The position numbers were made by a program, and so were the translations under genes. A stretch of 64,000 nt of DNA from Purshia tridentata. Lineage: Eukaryota; Streptophyta; Magnoliopsida; Rosales; Rosaceae. This document shows positions 35,694 to 46,071 of the stretch, one piece after another. The notes under the pieces were generated by a model. That model was not told the origin of the DNA. It ran no database searches and worked only from the letters and a program-made list of their open reading frames with translations. The stretch lies in assembly GCA_003254885.1 (NCBI GenBank), contig QANT01001555.1, positions 1-64,000 of the forward strand. Direction: 5' to 3'. Positions within the stretch are counted from its first letter, which is position 1. Each line of letters opens with the position of its first letter.

Positions 35694-35983
35694 GACCTTG
35701 GGACAGGTTTAGACGGTACTAAGTAGTAAAAATATCAGTATAAGACACTTTTCTAGTGGAGGAAGAAGATGTAGAGATGGTATAATGTTAGAGAAAGTGT
35801 CCATATAAGAGCTCAGGACAATTGTCCCCTCCAAACACACGGGTTATATTAGGACATAATTTCTTCACTCATGACTTACTTTGGCTATCTCTACTTTCTT
35901 CTTCCTTCACCAGAAAAGCTATCTCCCAATGTAATTTTTACTCTTTTGTACTGTCCAGACCTGTTCTGCTTTCCAAAAAGAGC
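35694..35983. mobile_element. foldback MITE-like element, about 290 bp
   Basis: The two ends are imperfect inverted repeats of about 100 bp. The left reads GGACAGGTTTAGACGGTAC; the reverse complement of the right reads GAACAGGTCTGGACAGTAC; both continue into AGTAAAAAT and GAGGAAGAAGA or GAAGGAAGAAGA blocks. A small palindrome (GGACAATTGTCC) lies inside. No coding capacity. The target-site duplication is unclear. Confidence 0.6.
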
Positions 35984-37183
35984 TAGAAAGGCGTCTTAAT
36001 TAGCAACTCCTTGTAGCTGATACTTAGGCAAGAACTTGTGCTTTCATTGTTGTAAAGTATGTAGAAGTAGAAGGACTGAGAAGATGCAGGATATCAAAGT
36101 TCCTTAATTGGTGTTGACGTTTCGGTAAACACTTAATTGTGTGAGCTTCCATGTTGCCTAAATATGTGTTAGTATTTTATATATTTATTCAAATTTGAAC
36201 AACCTAACTTCATTTATTAGAATTTGATACTGAAATTACTAACATATTATTTGAGAGATCATATTTGTTTAATCTAGTACGTACTATTGATTATATAGAG
36301 AATGAGTTTGTCTATGATACTCATATATGAACATCGAATGACCTAATATAGATTTACGGGTGGAAAATTTAATTATATATACTCCTAGTAGAAAAATAAT
36401 CATGTCGAGTTTGAATGGATACGAAATATATTTGTATAAATGTTATATATACGATAATATTTTCCATATACAATTTGCTAAGCCTAACAACTTGTCAGTC
36501 CTACCAACCCTGCAAACAACCAGTCACATGCAGTGTGATCAACATATTTGTGTTATCTACCAGTTTATAAAAGCTACATGCACAACAGCTGTTCAAACAC
36601 AATGGCTGAGAGTTGAGATGGAAATGGAGCAATTTGCAAGAATAGGGACCGAGTAGGTAGTATATAAGAATGGACCGAGTAATAATTAAGAATGGGGACT
36701 CACTCTTCATGTTAATTAGATGTTATATCATACTATTATAACCAATTCACGTGTTATGAATAATAGATTTGTACTTGTAAGGTATTCTATAAATAACGTT
36801 TATTCATATTATAACTCGTAGATTAATTATATACAATAATTTTTCATAAATGCGAAATATAATTTTTTGATTGATGATACTAAATAAGGAAATTAAATAT
36901 TGTATTTTTTTTTTCTTTTACAAATCTCATCTTCAGATACCAAGTTTAAATTTTCAATTCAAACATAGTGAAAAGATTTTATTGTTGGAGAGTACGGCTT
37001 AGTTTGGTATGTAAAATACAACATGTGTGAAATAAAATATAGCTATAGAGTAAAGTTATCAATTGAGTATTTGATAACTATGTTTTCAAAAGTGTTGAGT
37101 GTCTAATAATTAATAGTTTTTCAGTGTCTCACTACAATCCCAAACGCGTAGGAAAAGATTGTCGTGGCATCTGACGATGCCAA

Positions 37184-37493
37184 TAAGAAAGCAAATAAGT
37201 TCATGATGGCCATTACGTACGTACACCTCAATATATTCAACTTCTTGAGGATCTCTTAAAATTAAAGCTCCCTACGTCTCAAAAACTTTCACAATGAAAG
37301 CGTTTTTTATAAATCACATCAAATACAAATGATGATTAAGAAAGCAAATAAGTTCATGATGGCCATTACGTACACGTACACCTCAATATATTCAACTTCT
37401 TGAGGATCTCTTAAAATTAAAGCTCCCTACGTCTTAAAAACTTTCACAATGAAAGCGTTTTTTTATAAATCACATCAAATACAAATGATGATT
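37184..37493. repeat. tandem duplication, two copies of about 153 bp
   Basis: Copy 1 (37184-37336) and copy 2 (37337-37493) are nearly identical, both running from TAAGAAAGCAAATAAGTTC to ACAAATGATGATT. Few mismatches indicate a recent event. They lie about 470-780 bp upstream of the UGT-A1 start. Confidence 0.9.
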
Positions 37494-37880
37494 GGACCAT
37501 TGTTTTATCTAGCATTTACGTTTGCCCAAACATGGTGCGCATATCACTAATATAAGAAAATACATATACATATTCCAGCACGTGGCATGTTCATCTTATT
37601 AACTGAAAGCACACATTGATTGATTGCGTTGTGACAATTTGATTAATTTATTCAATAACAAATATTAAATTGTTATTATAGATCTTCATATATAGTGAGT
37701 GAAGAAAAACATGTGATTGGGAGAAAAATAATTAAACGCCACACAACACATCAGGACTCTGTGGCCGAAAATACACGAAAACTTTTTTATAATGGACTCA
37801 CTATGTCTATGTCTCATCACAAAAATAAGTATATACCTGTAATAATGATTTCTTTATTTATTTAAAAATCTACTTGCGTC

Positions 37881-37887
37881 TATAAAA
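37881..37887 (+). promoter_or_regulatory. TATA box of UGT-A1
   Basis: TATAAAA lies 73 nt before the ATG at 37960, which would leave a leader of about 40 nt. Confidence 0.6.
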
Positions 37888-37959
37888 CACAAGAAATAAA
37901 GAGTAAACTCAGCACAACACGAGAGTAGCAGAGACCCTCCAATCCTCCAATCCTCCACC

Positions 37960-39366
37960 ATGAGCTCCATGACTGATCAGCCTAAGAAGCTTCACGTAGC
38001 CTTGTTCCCATGGCTGGCCTTTGGCCACATAATCCCATTTCTCGAGGTTGCCAAGCACATAGCTCGAAGAGGCCACAAGGTCTCCTTCATATCCACCCCA
38101 AGAAACATCCAACGCCTCCCAAAAATACCTCCAAACTTAACCCCTCTCATTCATTTAGTCCAAATCCCACTGCCACGTGTCGAAAACCTCCCCGAAAACG
38201 CCGAGGCCACCATGGACGTGCCATACGACGTAATTCCATTCCTCAAAATAGCACACGACGGACTGGAAGCAGGAATTTCTACTTTCCTAGAAACTCAAAC
38301 TCCGGATTGGATTATTCACGACTTTGCCCCTCACTGGTTGCCACCAATAGCTACAAAGTTAGGCGTTTCACGAGCCCATTTCAGTATTTTCAATGCGTAT
38401 TGTTTGTGTTTCTTTGGACCCACGGCAAAGGATGTGTTAGGGCGCTATGGTCCAAGAACAAAGCTAGAACAATTTACTGTCCCTCCCAAGTGGATTCCTT
38501 TTCCTTCCGAATTGTGTTTTAAGCTTTATGAGTCCCAACAGATGTTGGACCGTATGGAAGAGAAAGCTTCTGGCGTTACGGATTGGTTTCGTTTCGAGAC
38601 TACGGTCCAAGGTTGTCAAGTCTATCTCATTCGAAGCTGTAGAGAGATCGAGGGAGAGTGGCTTGATTTGCTTCCAGAGCTTCATAGAAAAACTGTGCTT
38701 CCAGCGGGTTTATTGCCACCGTTGGTGCAAGTTAGTGAAGACAAGGGAGATAGCACCAGCTGGTCTGTTATTGGTGAGTGGTTGGACAAGCAAGAGAGAG
38801 GGACTGTGGTGTACATTGCACTTGGAAGTGAGATTAATCCTAGTCAACAAGACTTCACTGAGTTGGCTCTGGGGATAGAACTATCTGGGTTGCCATTCTT
38901 TTGGGCCCTCCGGTGGCCCATTGGCTCTTCAGTGAAGCTGCCAGATGGGTTCGAGGACCGAACCAAAGGTCGTGGACTTGTTTGGACAACTTGGGCACCT
39001 CAGCCTAAAATTTTGGCACACCAGTCGGTCGGGGGTTTCTTGACTCACTGTGGTTGGAGTTCACTCATAGAAGGACTTCAATATGGGCGGCCTCTTATCA
39101 TGTTGCCCTTCATATATGACCAAGGGCTAATTGCTAGGTTTTGGGACAAGAAGATTGGGTTTGCGGTACCAAGAAACGAAGAAAATGGATCGTTTACTAA
39201 GAACTCGTTGGCAGAGTCGCTGAATTTGGTTGTGGTGGATGAGGAGGGGAAGACTTACAGGGATGGAGCCAAAGAGTATAGTGTACTATTCAAAGACAAG
39301 GACCTCCATGATGGATACATGGACAGCTGTGTGGATTACTTGGAAAAGCATGTGCGTGAGGTTTGA
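37960..39366 (+). CDS. UGT-A1: UGT91-like UDP-glycosyltransferase
   Basis: Intronless, 468 aa, the usual length for plant family 1 glycosyltransferases, which move a sugar from a UDP-sugar to a small molecule in the cytosol. The N-terminal acceptor half has catalytic His23 in LAFGHIIP and its partner Asp121 in IIHDFAPHW. The C-terminal donor half has the complete 44-residue PSPG box W345-Q388 with HCGWSS and ending [10 protein letters not shown] and the overall pattern place it near group A/UGT91 enzymes such as strawberry rhamnosyltransferase 1 and soyasaponin rhamnosyltransferase, which often extend an existing sugar. Start is ATG 37960; a second in-frame Met three codons later matches the start of A2. 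It is the first of six cluster members. The first 390 bp are almost identical to A2. Donor and acceptor are unknown. Confidence 0.93.
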   Translation: MSSMTDQPKKLHVALFPWLAFGHIIPFLEVAKHIARRGHKVSFISTPRNIQRLPKIPPNLTPLIHLVQIPLPRVENLPENAEATMDVPYDVIPFLKIAHDGLEAGISTFLETQTPDWIIHDFAPHWLPPIATKLGVSRAHFSIFNAYCLCFFGPTAKDVLGRYGPRTKLEQFTVPPKWIPFPSELCFKLYESQQMLDRMEEKASGVTDWFRFETTVQGCQVYLIRSCREIEGEWLDLLPELHRKTVLPAGLLPPLVQVSEDKGDSTSWSVIGEWLDKQERGTVVYIALGSEINPSQQDFTELALGIELSGLPFFWALRWPIGSSVKLPDGFEDRTKGRGLVWTTWAPQPKILAHQSVGGFLTHCGWSSLIEGLQYGRPLIMLPFIYDQGLIARFWDKKIGFAVPRNEENGSFTKNSLAESLNLVVVDEEGKTYRDGAKEYSVLFKDKDLHDGYMDSCVDYLEKHVREV

Positions 39367-41830
39367 ATAATGTTGGCCCACACAGTTTGGAAGATTTCTC
39401 CACTGATGAAAGGTATAACTAGAATTTGGTTTTCTTTTTGTTTTTTTCTGAAATAATTTGAATATGCTAGAAGCCTAGAAAAAGATAAAAGGTGCATATT
39501 TGTGATATTAAGTTTAATGATCGAGTCATCTACTTGACAAAGCATGTGCATTAGTTTCTCATGCATCATGAATTTCTAATTAAAATGTTGCTAGTTTGAA
39601 TTTATAGTCTTTTAAATGGAGAAATTATTTTGTATATGATACACTTCTACGTAGTATAATCAACTTAAGTTAATTAAAATGGTTATAAACAATACTACAA
39701 GACATTTAAATTTATCATTGACCGGATTGGTTATAAACAATACTACAAGACATTTAAATTTATCATTGACCGGATAATAAACACATGCTAAAATTATAGG
39801 TCAATTATAAACAAGCAGAAAATAATCAAGCAAAAGATCTGGATCAATCTTTGTGACGTTGACAAGAATTTTAGCCAAGAACGACAAAATGTTAATTGAG
39901 GGCATATCAGTTTGACGTTGCAAACTATGACCAACTTCAACAACAAAATCTCCTGAATGACCAAAAAATGTCATAGTAAACGGACTTCGGCCCCGCACTT
40001 ACTGATTAATTATACGACGACCATATCGATCTGAATTTTTGTTTTCATTTTTCTAAAGGTGACTAATTACATGGCAAATCACAACCTCCAGGCCTCCAGG
40101 CTTGATTTCCATGACAGCCACCATGCTTTATTTCCATGACGTACAGCCACGTACCCAAATCTTTGTCCTTTTAAGTAAATTTAACAAAGATTCGACCACA
40201 AAAAAAAAAAAAAAGTTAGTTTAACAAAGAATTTGACTGTCGGCTAGATACTAGCTAGGTGAATGGATTTTTTGTTCTTACTTATTTTCATACAACAGGT
40301 ATTTATAAGAGCAATTATCATATGATTAATGAGCGCCATCTACACTTACGGTAAGCTAGAATTTCTGATAAATTGGAGTTTGGTCCCGACAACTGCGACA
40401 ATGATTCATACGACAAACCCAGGTGATAGCTCAATCGAATATACATGACATTCTTCCGACTACTTGTATTTCTGTTCAATGTTGAACATTGTGTCACGAA
40501 ACCATATTTGTGTGTCTTTATGGACCACATGTTCTAATAAATTGACTTTGGAACCGATATAAGCCTCATTTGGAATCATTTTACACTAAAATTAGCGGCA
40601 GATTCACATGATAGTGCGAGAGAAGGCAACTGATTGCACGTACATTGTCCTAGAAACTCAATATTTTTATATTTTCCTTAAAAGTAAGGAATCAGGTGCT
40701 CGATATAAGTCAAAAAAACCAGGCAGAAACAAAGCAATTCAAGCTCAATATTACTCTTTCACCACACCCCTATAAAAAAAATATTATTAAATTGAAAAGA
40801 AAAATACAATCTGCCCATTGCTTTTCATTTTTCTTTTTTTTGTCTTTTTTTGGTGGTGGGAATTCCACCACTGTTTAAGACCATATAAAAATGGATCGCA
40901 CGCCATGGAATTTGCTACAACTAGTTTGACTATACATAGTCCAACCAAGCCTGCATGCAAACAACCACAGACAGACGTCCTACCATTCACTCTTCCATGG
41001 TTTTATCACTTGCCAATCTTATCCCAGAGCCAATGTATTGAGACTTGCGACTTGCCCTGCCCCATTGGCTATATATGTGAAAATTAATGCTGATGGAGAT
41101 GGAGCAATTTGGAAGAATAGGAGCCACCCCATCATATACGAAAATTAATGTTTATTAAGCTGTTTGTAATACAGTTCGCGAGTTGTTACATGTTATATTC
41201 ATGGTGTGACCTACTCCAAAATATTTGTTTGGTAGTGCAAATCAGAATCTGAAAGTTTAGTATTTAGATCATTCCCGCAAAAAATCAATTTAATCTGAAA
41301 TCGTTAAATTATCTAATTGTTATAGAATAAATAAAATAAATAGATGGTTTAATCAAAAAATCACTTTTTAAATATAAGCTATCCATTTATTTAAACATCT
41401 GCATCTATATGAGAACGTGAAAACGAACCTAATTTAGGTCCATATATGCCTAACCTAATCATTTAGGTTCATATATACCTAACCTAATCATTTAGAATAT
41501 GAGAGCAAATCTATGCTGTCCTGAAACTGGAAAGAAAATGTTCTTTTGTTATTTTCCGTAAAAGTAGGGGACAAGGTGAAATACTTATATTCCTCTTTCA
41601 TCACAGCCCATAAAAGATAATAAATAAATAAATAAAAAGAAAAATAGAATATATCTGTGCCCTTTTTTTTTGTGTGGTCGAATTAATCATACAATTTGCT
41701 AAGATGCCAACAACTAGTCTGTCTGCAACCAACCAACCGACAGACGTCCCACCAACCACTCTTCCAATTTTTTATTACTTAGCAATCTTCTCCCATTAGA
41801 GATTCGATCAGTTTTGCAAATTTGTACTCC
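39367..41830. other. intergenic between UGT-A1 and UGT-A2 with repeated blocks
   Basis: No coding gene. 39664-39778 contains a tandem duplication of about 57 bp (GGTTATAAACAATACTACAAG). 39826-40085 is a diverged copy of a block found again after A2 and before B1. 40640-41100 resembles the promoter DNA at 41530-41815. A stretch near 41262-41400 resembles one arm of the foldback element at 52.4 kb. Confidence 0.6.
40640..41100 (+). repeat. orphan copy of UGT-A2 promoter-like DNA
   Basis: Shared landmarks with 41530-41815, in the same order: CTCTTTCA(C/T)CACA, CC(T/C)ATAAAA, AAAAGAAAAATA, CTGCAA.CAACCA, GACAGACGTCC, ACTCTTCCA and CAATCTT.TCCCA. Copy 2 leads straight into UGT-A2; copy 1 leads into no gene. 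A weaker third relative near 36480-36660 shares GGAGCAATTTG.AAGAATAGG with 41099-41121. Confidence 0.6.
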
Positions 41831-43231
41831 ATGACTGATCAGCCTAAGAAGCTTCACGTAGCCTTGTTCCCATGGCTGGCCTTTGACCACATAATCCCAT
41901 ATCTCGAGGTTGCCAAACACATAGCTCGAAGAGGCCACAAGGTCTCCTTCATATCCACCCCAAGAAACATCCAACGCCTCCCAACAATCCCTCCAAACTT
42001 AACCCCTCTCATTCATTTAGTCCAAATCCCACTGCCACGTGTCGAAAACCTCCCCGAAAACGCCGAGGCCACCATGGACGTGCCATACGACGTAATTCCA
42101 TTCCTCAAAATAGCACACGACGGACTGGAAGCAGGAATTTCTACTTTCCTAGAAACTCAAACTCCGGATTGGATTATTCACGACTTTGCCCCTCACTGGT
42201 TGCCACCAATAGCCACTAAGCTGGGCATTTCGCGAGCCCCTTTCAGTTGTTACAACGCGTCTTCTTTGTGCTTCTTTGGACCAACGGAAGACGACCTTGT
42301 AATGCGCTACAGTCTCAGAACAAAGCCGGACCACTTTACTGTCCCTCCCGACTGGATTTCTTTCCCTCATTCCAAATTGGTTTTCAGGCCTTTCGAGGCC
42401 AAGAAAATATTCGACGCTGTGGAACAAAACCATTCTGGCGTTTCTGATTGGTTTCGTGTCAAGTGTGCGCTCCAAGGTTGTCAAGTCTATCTTATTCGAA
42501 GTTGCAGAGAGGTTGAGGGAGAGTGGCTCGATTTGCTTCAACAGCTTCACCCAAAACCTGCAGTGCTTCCAACGGGTTTATTACCACCATTGATCCAAGT
42601 TAATGAAGACAATGGAGATAGCAGATGCTCCATGATTGGTGAATGGTTGGACAAGCAAGATACACGGACTGTGGTTTACATTGCTCTTGGAAGTGAGCTT
42701 AATTTAAGTCAAAAAGACTTCTCTCAGTTGGCTATTGGAGTTGAACTATCTGGGTTGCCATTCTTTTGGGCCTTAAGACGTCCCATTGGCTCATCCGTGA
42801 AGCTACCAGATGGGTTCGAGAACCGAACCAATGGTCGTGGGCTTGTTTGGACAACTTGGGTGCCTCAGCCCAAAATATTGGCCCACCAGTCAGTCGGGGG
42901 TTTCTTGACTCACTGTGGTTGGAGTTCACTCATAGAAGGACTTCGTTATGGACTTCCTCTTATCATGTTTCCCTTCTTATATGATCATGGGCTAAATGCA
43001 AGGTTTTGGGACAAGAAGATTGGGATTGAGGTTCCGAGAAATGAAGAAAATGGAACATTTACTAGCAACTCATTAGCCGAGTCACTCAATTTGGTTGTGG
43101 TGGATGAGGAAGGGAAGGCTTACAGGGATGGAGCCAAAGAGTTTAGTGCAATATTCAAGGACAAGGACCTCCATGATAGATACATGGAAGATTGTGTGGA
43201 TTACTTGGAAAAGCATGTGCATGAGGTTTGA
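41831..43231 (+). CDS. UGT-A2: UGT91-like UDP-glycosyltransferase with atypical active-site and PSPG residues
   Basis: Intronless, 466 aa from the ATG at 41831. The bases nine upstream, where A1 has its first ATG, read TTG, so the downstream Met is used. Catalytic His20 and partner Asp118 (HDFAPHW) are present, but the Gly before the His is Asp ([11 protein letters not shown] against GGC in A1). The PSPG box (343-386) is otherwise canonical with HCGWSS but ends DH, not DQ (codon CAT at 42985-42987). In other plant UGTs His at this place has been linked to UDP-galactose preference; its meaning in UGT91 is unclear. The frame is otherwise intact and conserved to the shared C-terminus (YLEKHVHEV). 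Changed or reduced activity is inferred, not shown. Confidence 0.9.
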   Translation: MTDQPKKLHVALFPWLAFDHIIPYLEVAKHIARRGHKVSFISTPRNIQRLPTIPPNLTPLIHLVQIPLPRVENLPENAEATMDVPYDVIPFLKIAHDGLEAGISTFLETQTPDWIIHDFAPHWLPPIATKLGISRAPFSCYNASSLCFFGPTEDDLVMRYSLRTKPDHFTVPPDWISFPHSKLVFRPFEAKKIFDAVEQNHSGVSDWFRVKCALQGCQVYLIRSCREVEGEWLDLLQQLHPKPAVLPTGLLPPLIQVNEDNGDSRCSMIGEWLDKQDTRTVVYIALGSELNLSQKDFSQLAIGVELSGLPFFWALRRPIGSSVKLPDGFENRTNGRGLVWTTWVPQPKILAHQSVGGFLTHCGWSSLIEGLRYGLPLIMFPFLYDHGLNARFWDKKIGIEVPRNEENGTFTSNSLAESLNLVVVDEEGKAYRDGAKEFSAIFKDKDLHDRYMEDCVDYLEKHVHEV

Positions 43232-44338
43232 ATAATGTAGGCATAAAGTTCGAAACATGCAAGTTTCCACTAAAGAAAGTTAACTAGTATCTGCTTTCTT
43301 TAGTACTCGAATAATTGGTCTTGATCAGTTTATTACTTGATTATGCAAGACAAAGATAATGTATATACTACTGATTCAGGTTTACCTTGGTTTGTCGCAT
43401 ATATATTTCTAAACAGAATGTTCTAGCTAGATAAAAATTAGATCATGAATCAACATGAAAAAAGAAAAAAGGAAAAAAAAGTGAATCAATGATGCATTAG
43501 TGTTTATAATGAATTTGAGAACAAACAGCGACAAGAATGTACATTGCCGCAAATCTTTATGACGTTAAAACTATGACCAACTTCAACAGAAGTATCCCTT
43601 GTATGACCAAAGAATTTTATACTCAGTATCTCTTACTGAGAACCAAATCTGAATCTTCAATATCGGTATGTAGGTTGCCTTCTTTCTTTTTACCTTTTTT
43701 AAAGGTTACTAGTAACTACCATGGCAAATAAAAGTGAATTGGATATTTTCATTTTTCATCTATTACATGTATGAAATGTTCTAAGTTGGTCAATTATTTA
43801 AATGACTAGCCTCTTGATAAACGTTCCCCAGCATGCTAAGAGACTTTTTTTATTGATGTAATTAAAATTTTTAATTTTATTAATTGAAGTAAAAAAAAAA
43901 AGTAGTAATTAAAGAAGAAAAATTACTTAGTCATAGATCGACTCACAGTTAACATACTCTCTTGCATCATTTCTTATGAGTTCCCTTTATTTGTTAAAAT
44001 TTCTTGTGAGTTCTTTGAAAATAAAAATAAGAAATATATAAGAAATTCAACTTTTTCTCAAACTTAATTTTTTTTAATAGAAAATGGATGGGAGAGGTAT
44101 ATATGGAGCTAGAGAGAGAGGTGTGTGGAGAGTGAATGGCCCGAGATCAAATTTTGTGAAAGACAGTTGTTGATATAAAATATATATATATATATATATC
44201 ATTTTGAAATATTTTAATTTATGCTCATTTTATTTGCTCACTTGGTGCTTTATTTATTCAATATCATTTTGAAGTTTAGAATTGTTTACATTTGACATTT
44301 GGTAGCACAAATCAATATCAAATTGATTAATAGAGAAA
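43232..44338. other. intergenic between convergent UGT-A2 and UGT-B1
   Basis: It holds the A2 3' UTR, repeat block A (43536-44200), and about 150 bp beyond the B1 stop that match the DNA beyond the B2 stop. A TA microsatellite lies at about 44179-44199. Confidence 0.6.
43536..44200 (+). repeat. cluster repeat block A
   Basis: Matches 45884-46840 in direct orientation (shared TCTTACTGAGAACCAAATCT, ACTAGTAACTACCATGGCAA, AACGTTCCCCAGCATGCTAA). It lacks the insertion present in block B. An older relative of its first part lies after A1 (39826-40085: GACGTTG, CTATGACCAACTTCAACA, ATGGCAAAT). Confidence 0.85.
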
Positions 44339-45760
44339 TCAAGGACGACGGTGTCTATGGGTTTTAAGGTATTCCAGAAAGTTATGCACATACAAGTCTT
44401 GTCTCTCCCTGTCTCCAAACACCGTCTTCAACTCCTTAGCCTTCTCTCTGTAAACCCTCCCTTCCTCCTTCTCTACCACCAACCTCAACGACTCAGCCAC
44501 CGCCTCCCTCCTAAACGACCCGACCCGCTCATCTCTCGGTATCGAATACCCGGCCTTTTTCTCCTCAAAAAGCCTCGCATTCAACCCCTGGTCGTTGGAC
44601 ATGGTCAACAGCACAAGGGCTCTCCCAAAACTCAATGCTTCCACCACGGAGCTCCAACCCGAGTGACTCAGGAACACACCCACCGAGTCGTGACTCAAAA
44701 TCTTCACCTGCGGAGCCCAACTCCTGCACACCACCCCACGCCATTGCGTACGCTCTTCGAAACCTTCTGGTAATTTTATCAGCTCCGTGTCCGACCCACG
44801 TGCAGTCCTGAGTACCCAGATAAACGGCAACCCGGACTGTTCCAACCCCAAGGCTATTTCCTTGACTTCATCTTGGCTCGGCATCGCTTCACTCCCAAAC
44901 GCCACGTACACCACTGACCCTTTCAGTTGCCGGTCAAGCCAGTCCTCCATCTCCCGCCATTTCTCATCCCCGTCATCGTCGTTGATCACAGGTGGAAGTA
45001 CACCGACCGGCAGAACCGGTTTCCCGTGAATCTCCTCCATCAACCGCAACCACTTCAGTTCGAATTCCTCACAGCTTCTTATAGCAATGACGTCGCAGCC
45101 TTTAACCGCCTCCACGAAGCGATAAATGTCCGAAACATTCGCCTGGTCGCCGGTTACGCCAGCACCAAAGACTCGGAGAATCTCAAACAATCGGAACGCT
45201 ACGGTATTTGGGAATGGGACCCACTTGGGGGGGACTGTGAAGTCCTCCGGTTGGTGACGATCGTCGGGAGGTATTTCCGGCGAGGTGGGACCCATGAAGG
45301 TGAAGAAGGCCCCAGTGAAAATGCTGAAGAAGGCGGTTGGGATGCGGAGGCTACGGGCTATAAGCGGGACCCAGTAAGGTACGAAATCAAAGAGAAGCCA
45401 ATCTGGGTTTGAGGATTTGAGGAATTTGGTTATGGGTTTCTGGAGACCATCGCAGGCTATTTTGAGTTGTGAGACTTGATTTTCTGGTAAGTCTATGGTG
45501 GCCTCGGAGCCTTCTGGAAGGTTCTGCAGTTGGGGAAATGGAAGCTTGACGAAGTTGATCAGAGGGGTGAGATTTGGTGGGAGATTTGGGAGACGGTCAA
45601 TGTTTCTTGGGGTGGAGATGAAGGAGACTCGGTGACCCTTTTGGGCAATGAGCTTGGCGAGCTCGAGGTATGGGATCATGTGGCCAAAAGCTAGCCATGG
45701 GAACATCACTATGTGAAGCTTAGAGTCATCTTTGCTGGGCATGGCAGTGATGGAATCCAT
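44339..45760 (-). CDS. UGT-B1: UGT91-like UDP-glycosyltransferase (rhamnosyltransferase 1-like)
   Basis: Intronless, 473 aa. Catalytic His27 (LAFGHMIP) and partner Asp125 (LLFDFVPYW) are present. The PSPG box has the full 44 residues but with SHSGWSS instead of THCGWNS, and GRALVLLTMSNDQ where most UGTs have a Pro after G.; it ends in the usual DQ. HSGW is also found in strawberry UDP-rhamnose:rhamnosyltransferase 1, the nearest characterised relative I recall, so a UDP-rhamnose donor is a reasonable but unproved guess. B1 is near-identical to the broken B2: about 20 differences over some 395 aligned residues by eye. A TATA-like block lies about 60 nt upstream. Repeat blocks A and B flank the gene. 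Confidence 0.93.
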   Translation of the reverse strand: MDSITAMPSKDDSKLHIVMFPWLAFGHMIPYLELAKLIAQKGHRVSFISTPRNIDRLPNLPPNLTPLINFVKLPFPQLQNLPEGSEATIDLPENQVSQLKIACDGLQKPITKFLKSSNPDWLLFDFVPYWVPLIARSLRIPTAFFSIFTGAFFTFMGPTSPEIPPDDRHQPEDFTVPPKWVPFPNTVAFRLFEILRVFGAGVTGDQANVSDIYRFVEAVKGCDVIAIRSCEEFELKWLRLMEEIHGKPVLPVGVLPPVINDDDGDEKWREMEDWLDRQLKGSVVYVAFGSEAMPSQDEVKEIALGLEQSGLPFIWVLRTARGSDTELIKLPEGFEERTQWRGVVCRSWAPQVKILSHDSVGVFLSHSGWSSVVEALSFGRALVLLTMSNDQGLNARLFEEKKAGYSIPRDERVGSFRREAVAESLRLVVEKEEGRVYREKAKELKTVFGDRERQDLYVHNFLEYLKTHRHRRP

Positions 45761-45819
45761 GGTCGATCGACTTGTTCTTCCACTTCGATCTTCTGGTTAA
45801 GAAAACAAGTTTGGATTGG

Positions 45820-45829
45820 ATTAAATAGG
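45820..45829 (-). promoter_or_regulatory. TATA-like box of UGT-B1
   Basis: On the minus strand CCTATTTAAT lies about 60 nt before the ATG. The same block stands before B2, and CCTATTTAT before B3, at similar distances. Confidence 0.5.
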
Positions 45830-46071
45830 CATGCAGCGGCTCATATATATTGGTTTAATTACTTTTTTTAGTACTCGAAGAGTGTACATTGTGGCAAATC
45901 TTTTTGACGTTGCAACTATGACCAACTTCAACAGAAGTAGGACCAAATCAGTACCTCTTACTGAGAACCAAATCTGAATCTTCAATATCGGTATGTGGGT
46001 TGCCTCCTTTCCTCTTTCCTTTTTTAAAGGTAACTAGTAACTACCATGGCAAATAAACTAAGTGAATTGGA

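Larger units (their letters stand above)
33976..37959. other. 4-kb AT-rich intergenic region before the UGT cluster
   Basis: It contains the PPR remnant, a foldback element at about 35694-35983, a stretch near 36480-36660 resembling promoter DNA upstream of UGT-A2, a tandem duplication at 37184-37493, and the promoter of UGT-A1. Nothing else is recognised. Confidence 0.6.

Noticed and set aside
41822-41830. Earlier start of UGT-A2
   Set aside because: The codon is TTG; the ATG at 41831 matches the conserved MTDQPKK start.
44351-45412. Long plus-strand open frames antisense to UGT-B1 (and likewise to B2 and B3)
   Set aside because: They are mirror frames of conserved GC-rich coding DNA, with no family resemblance, and they recur only because the B genes are duplicates.
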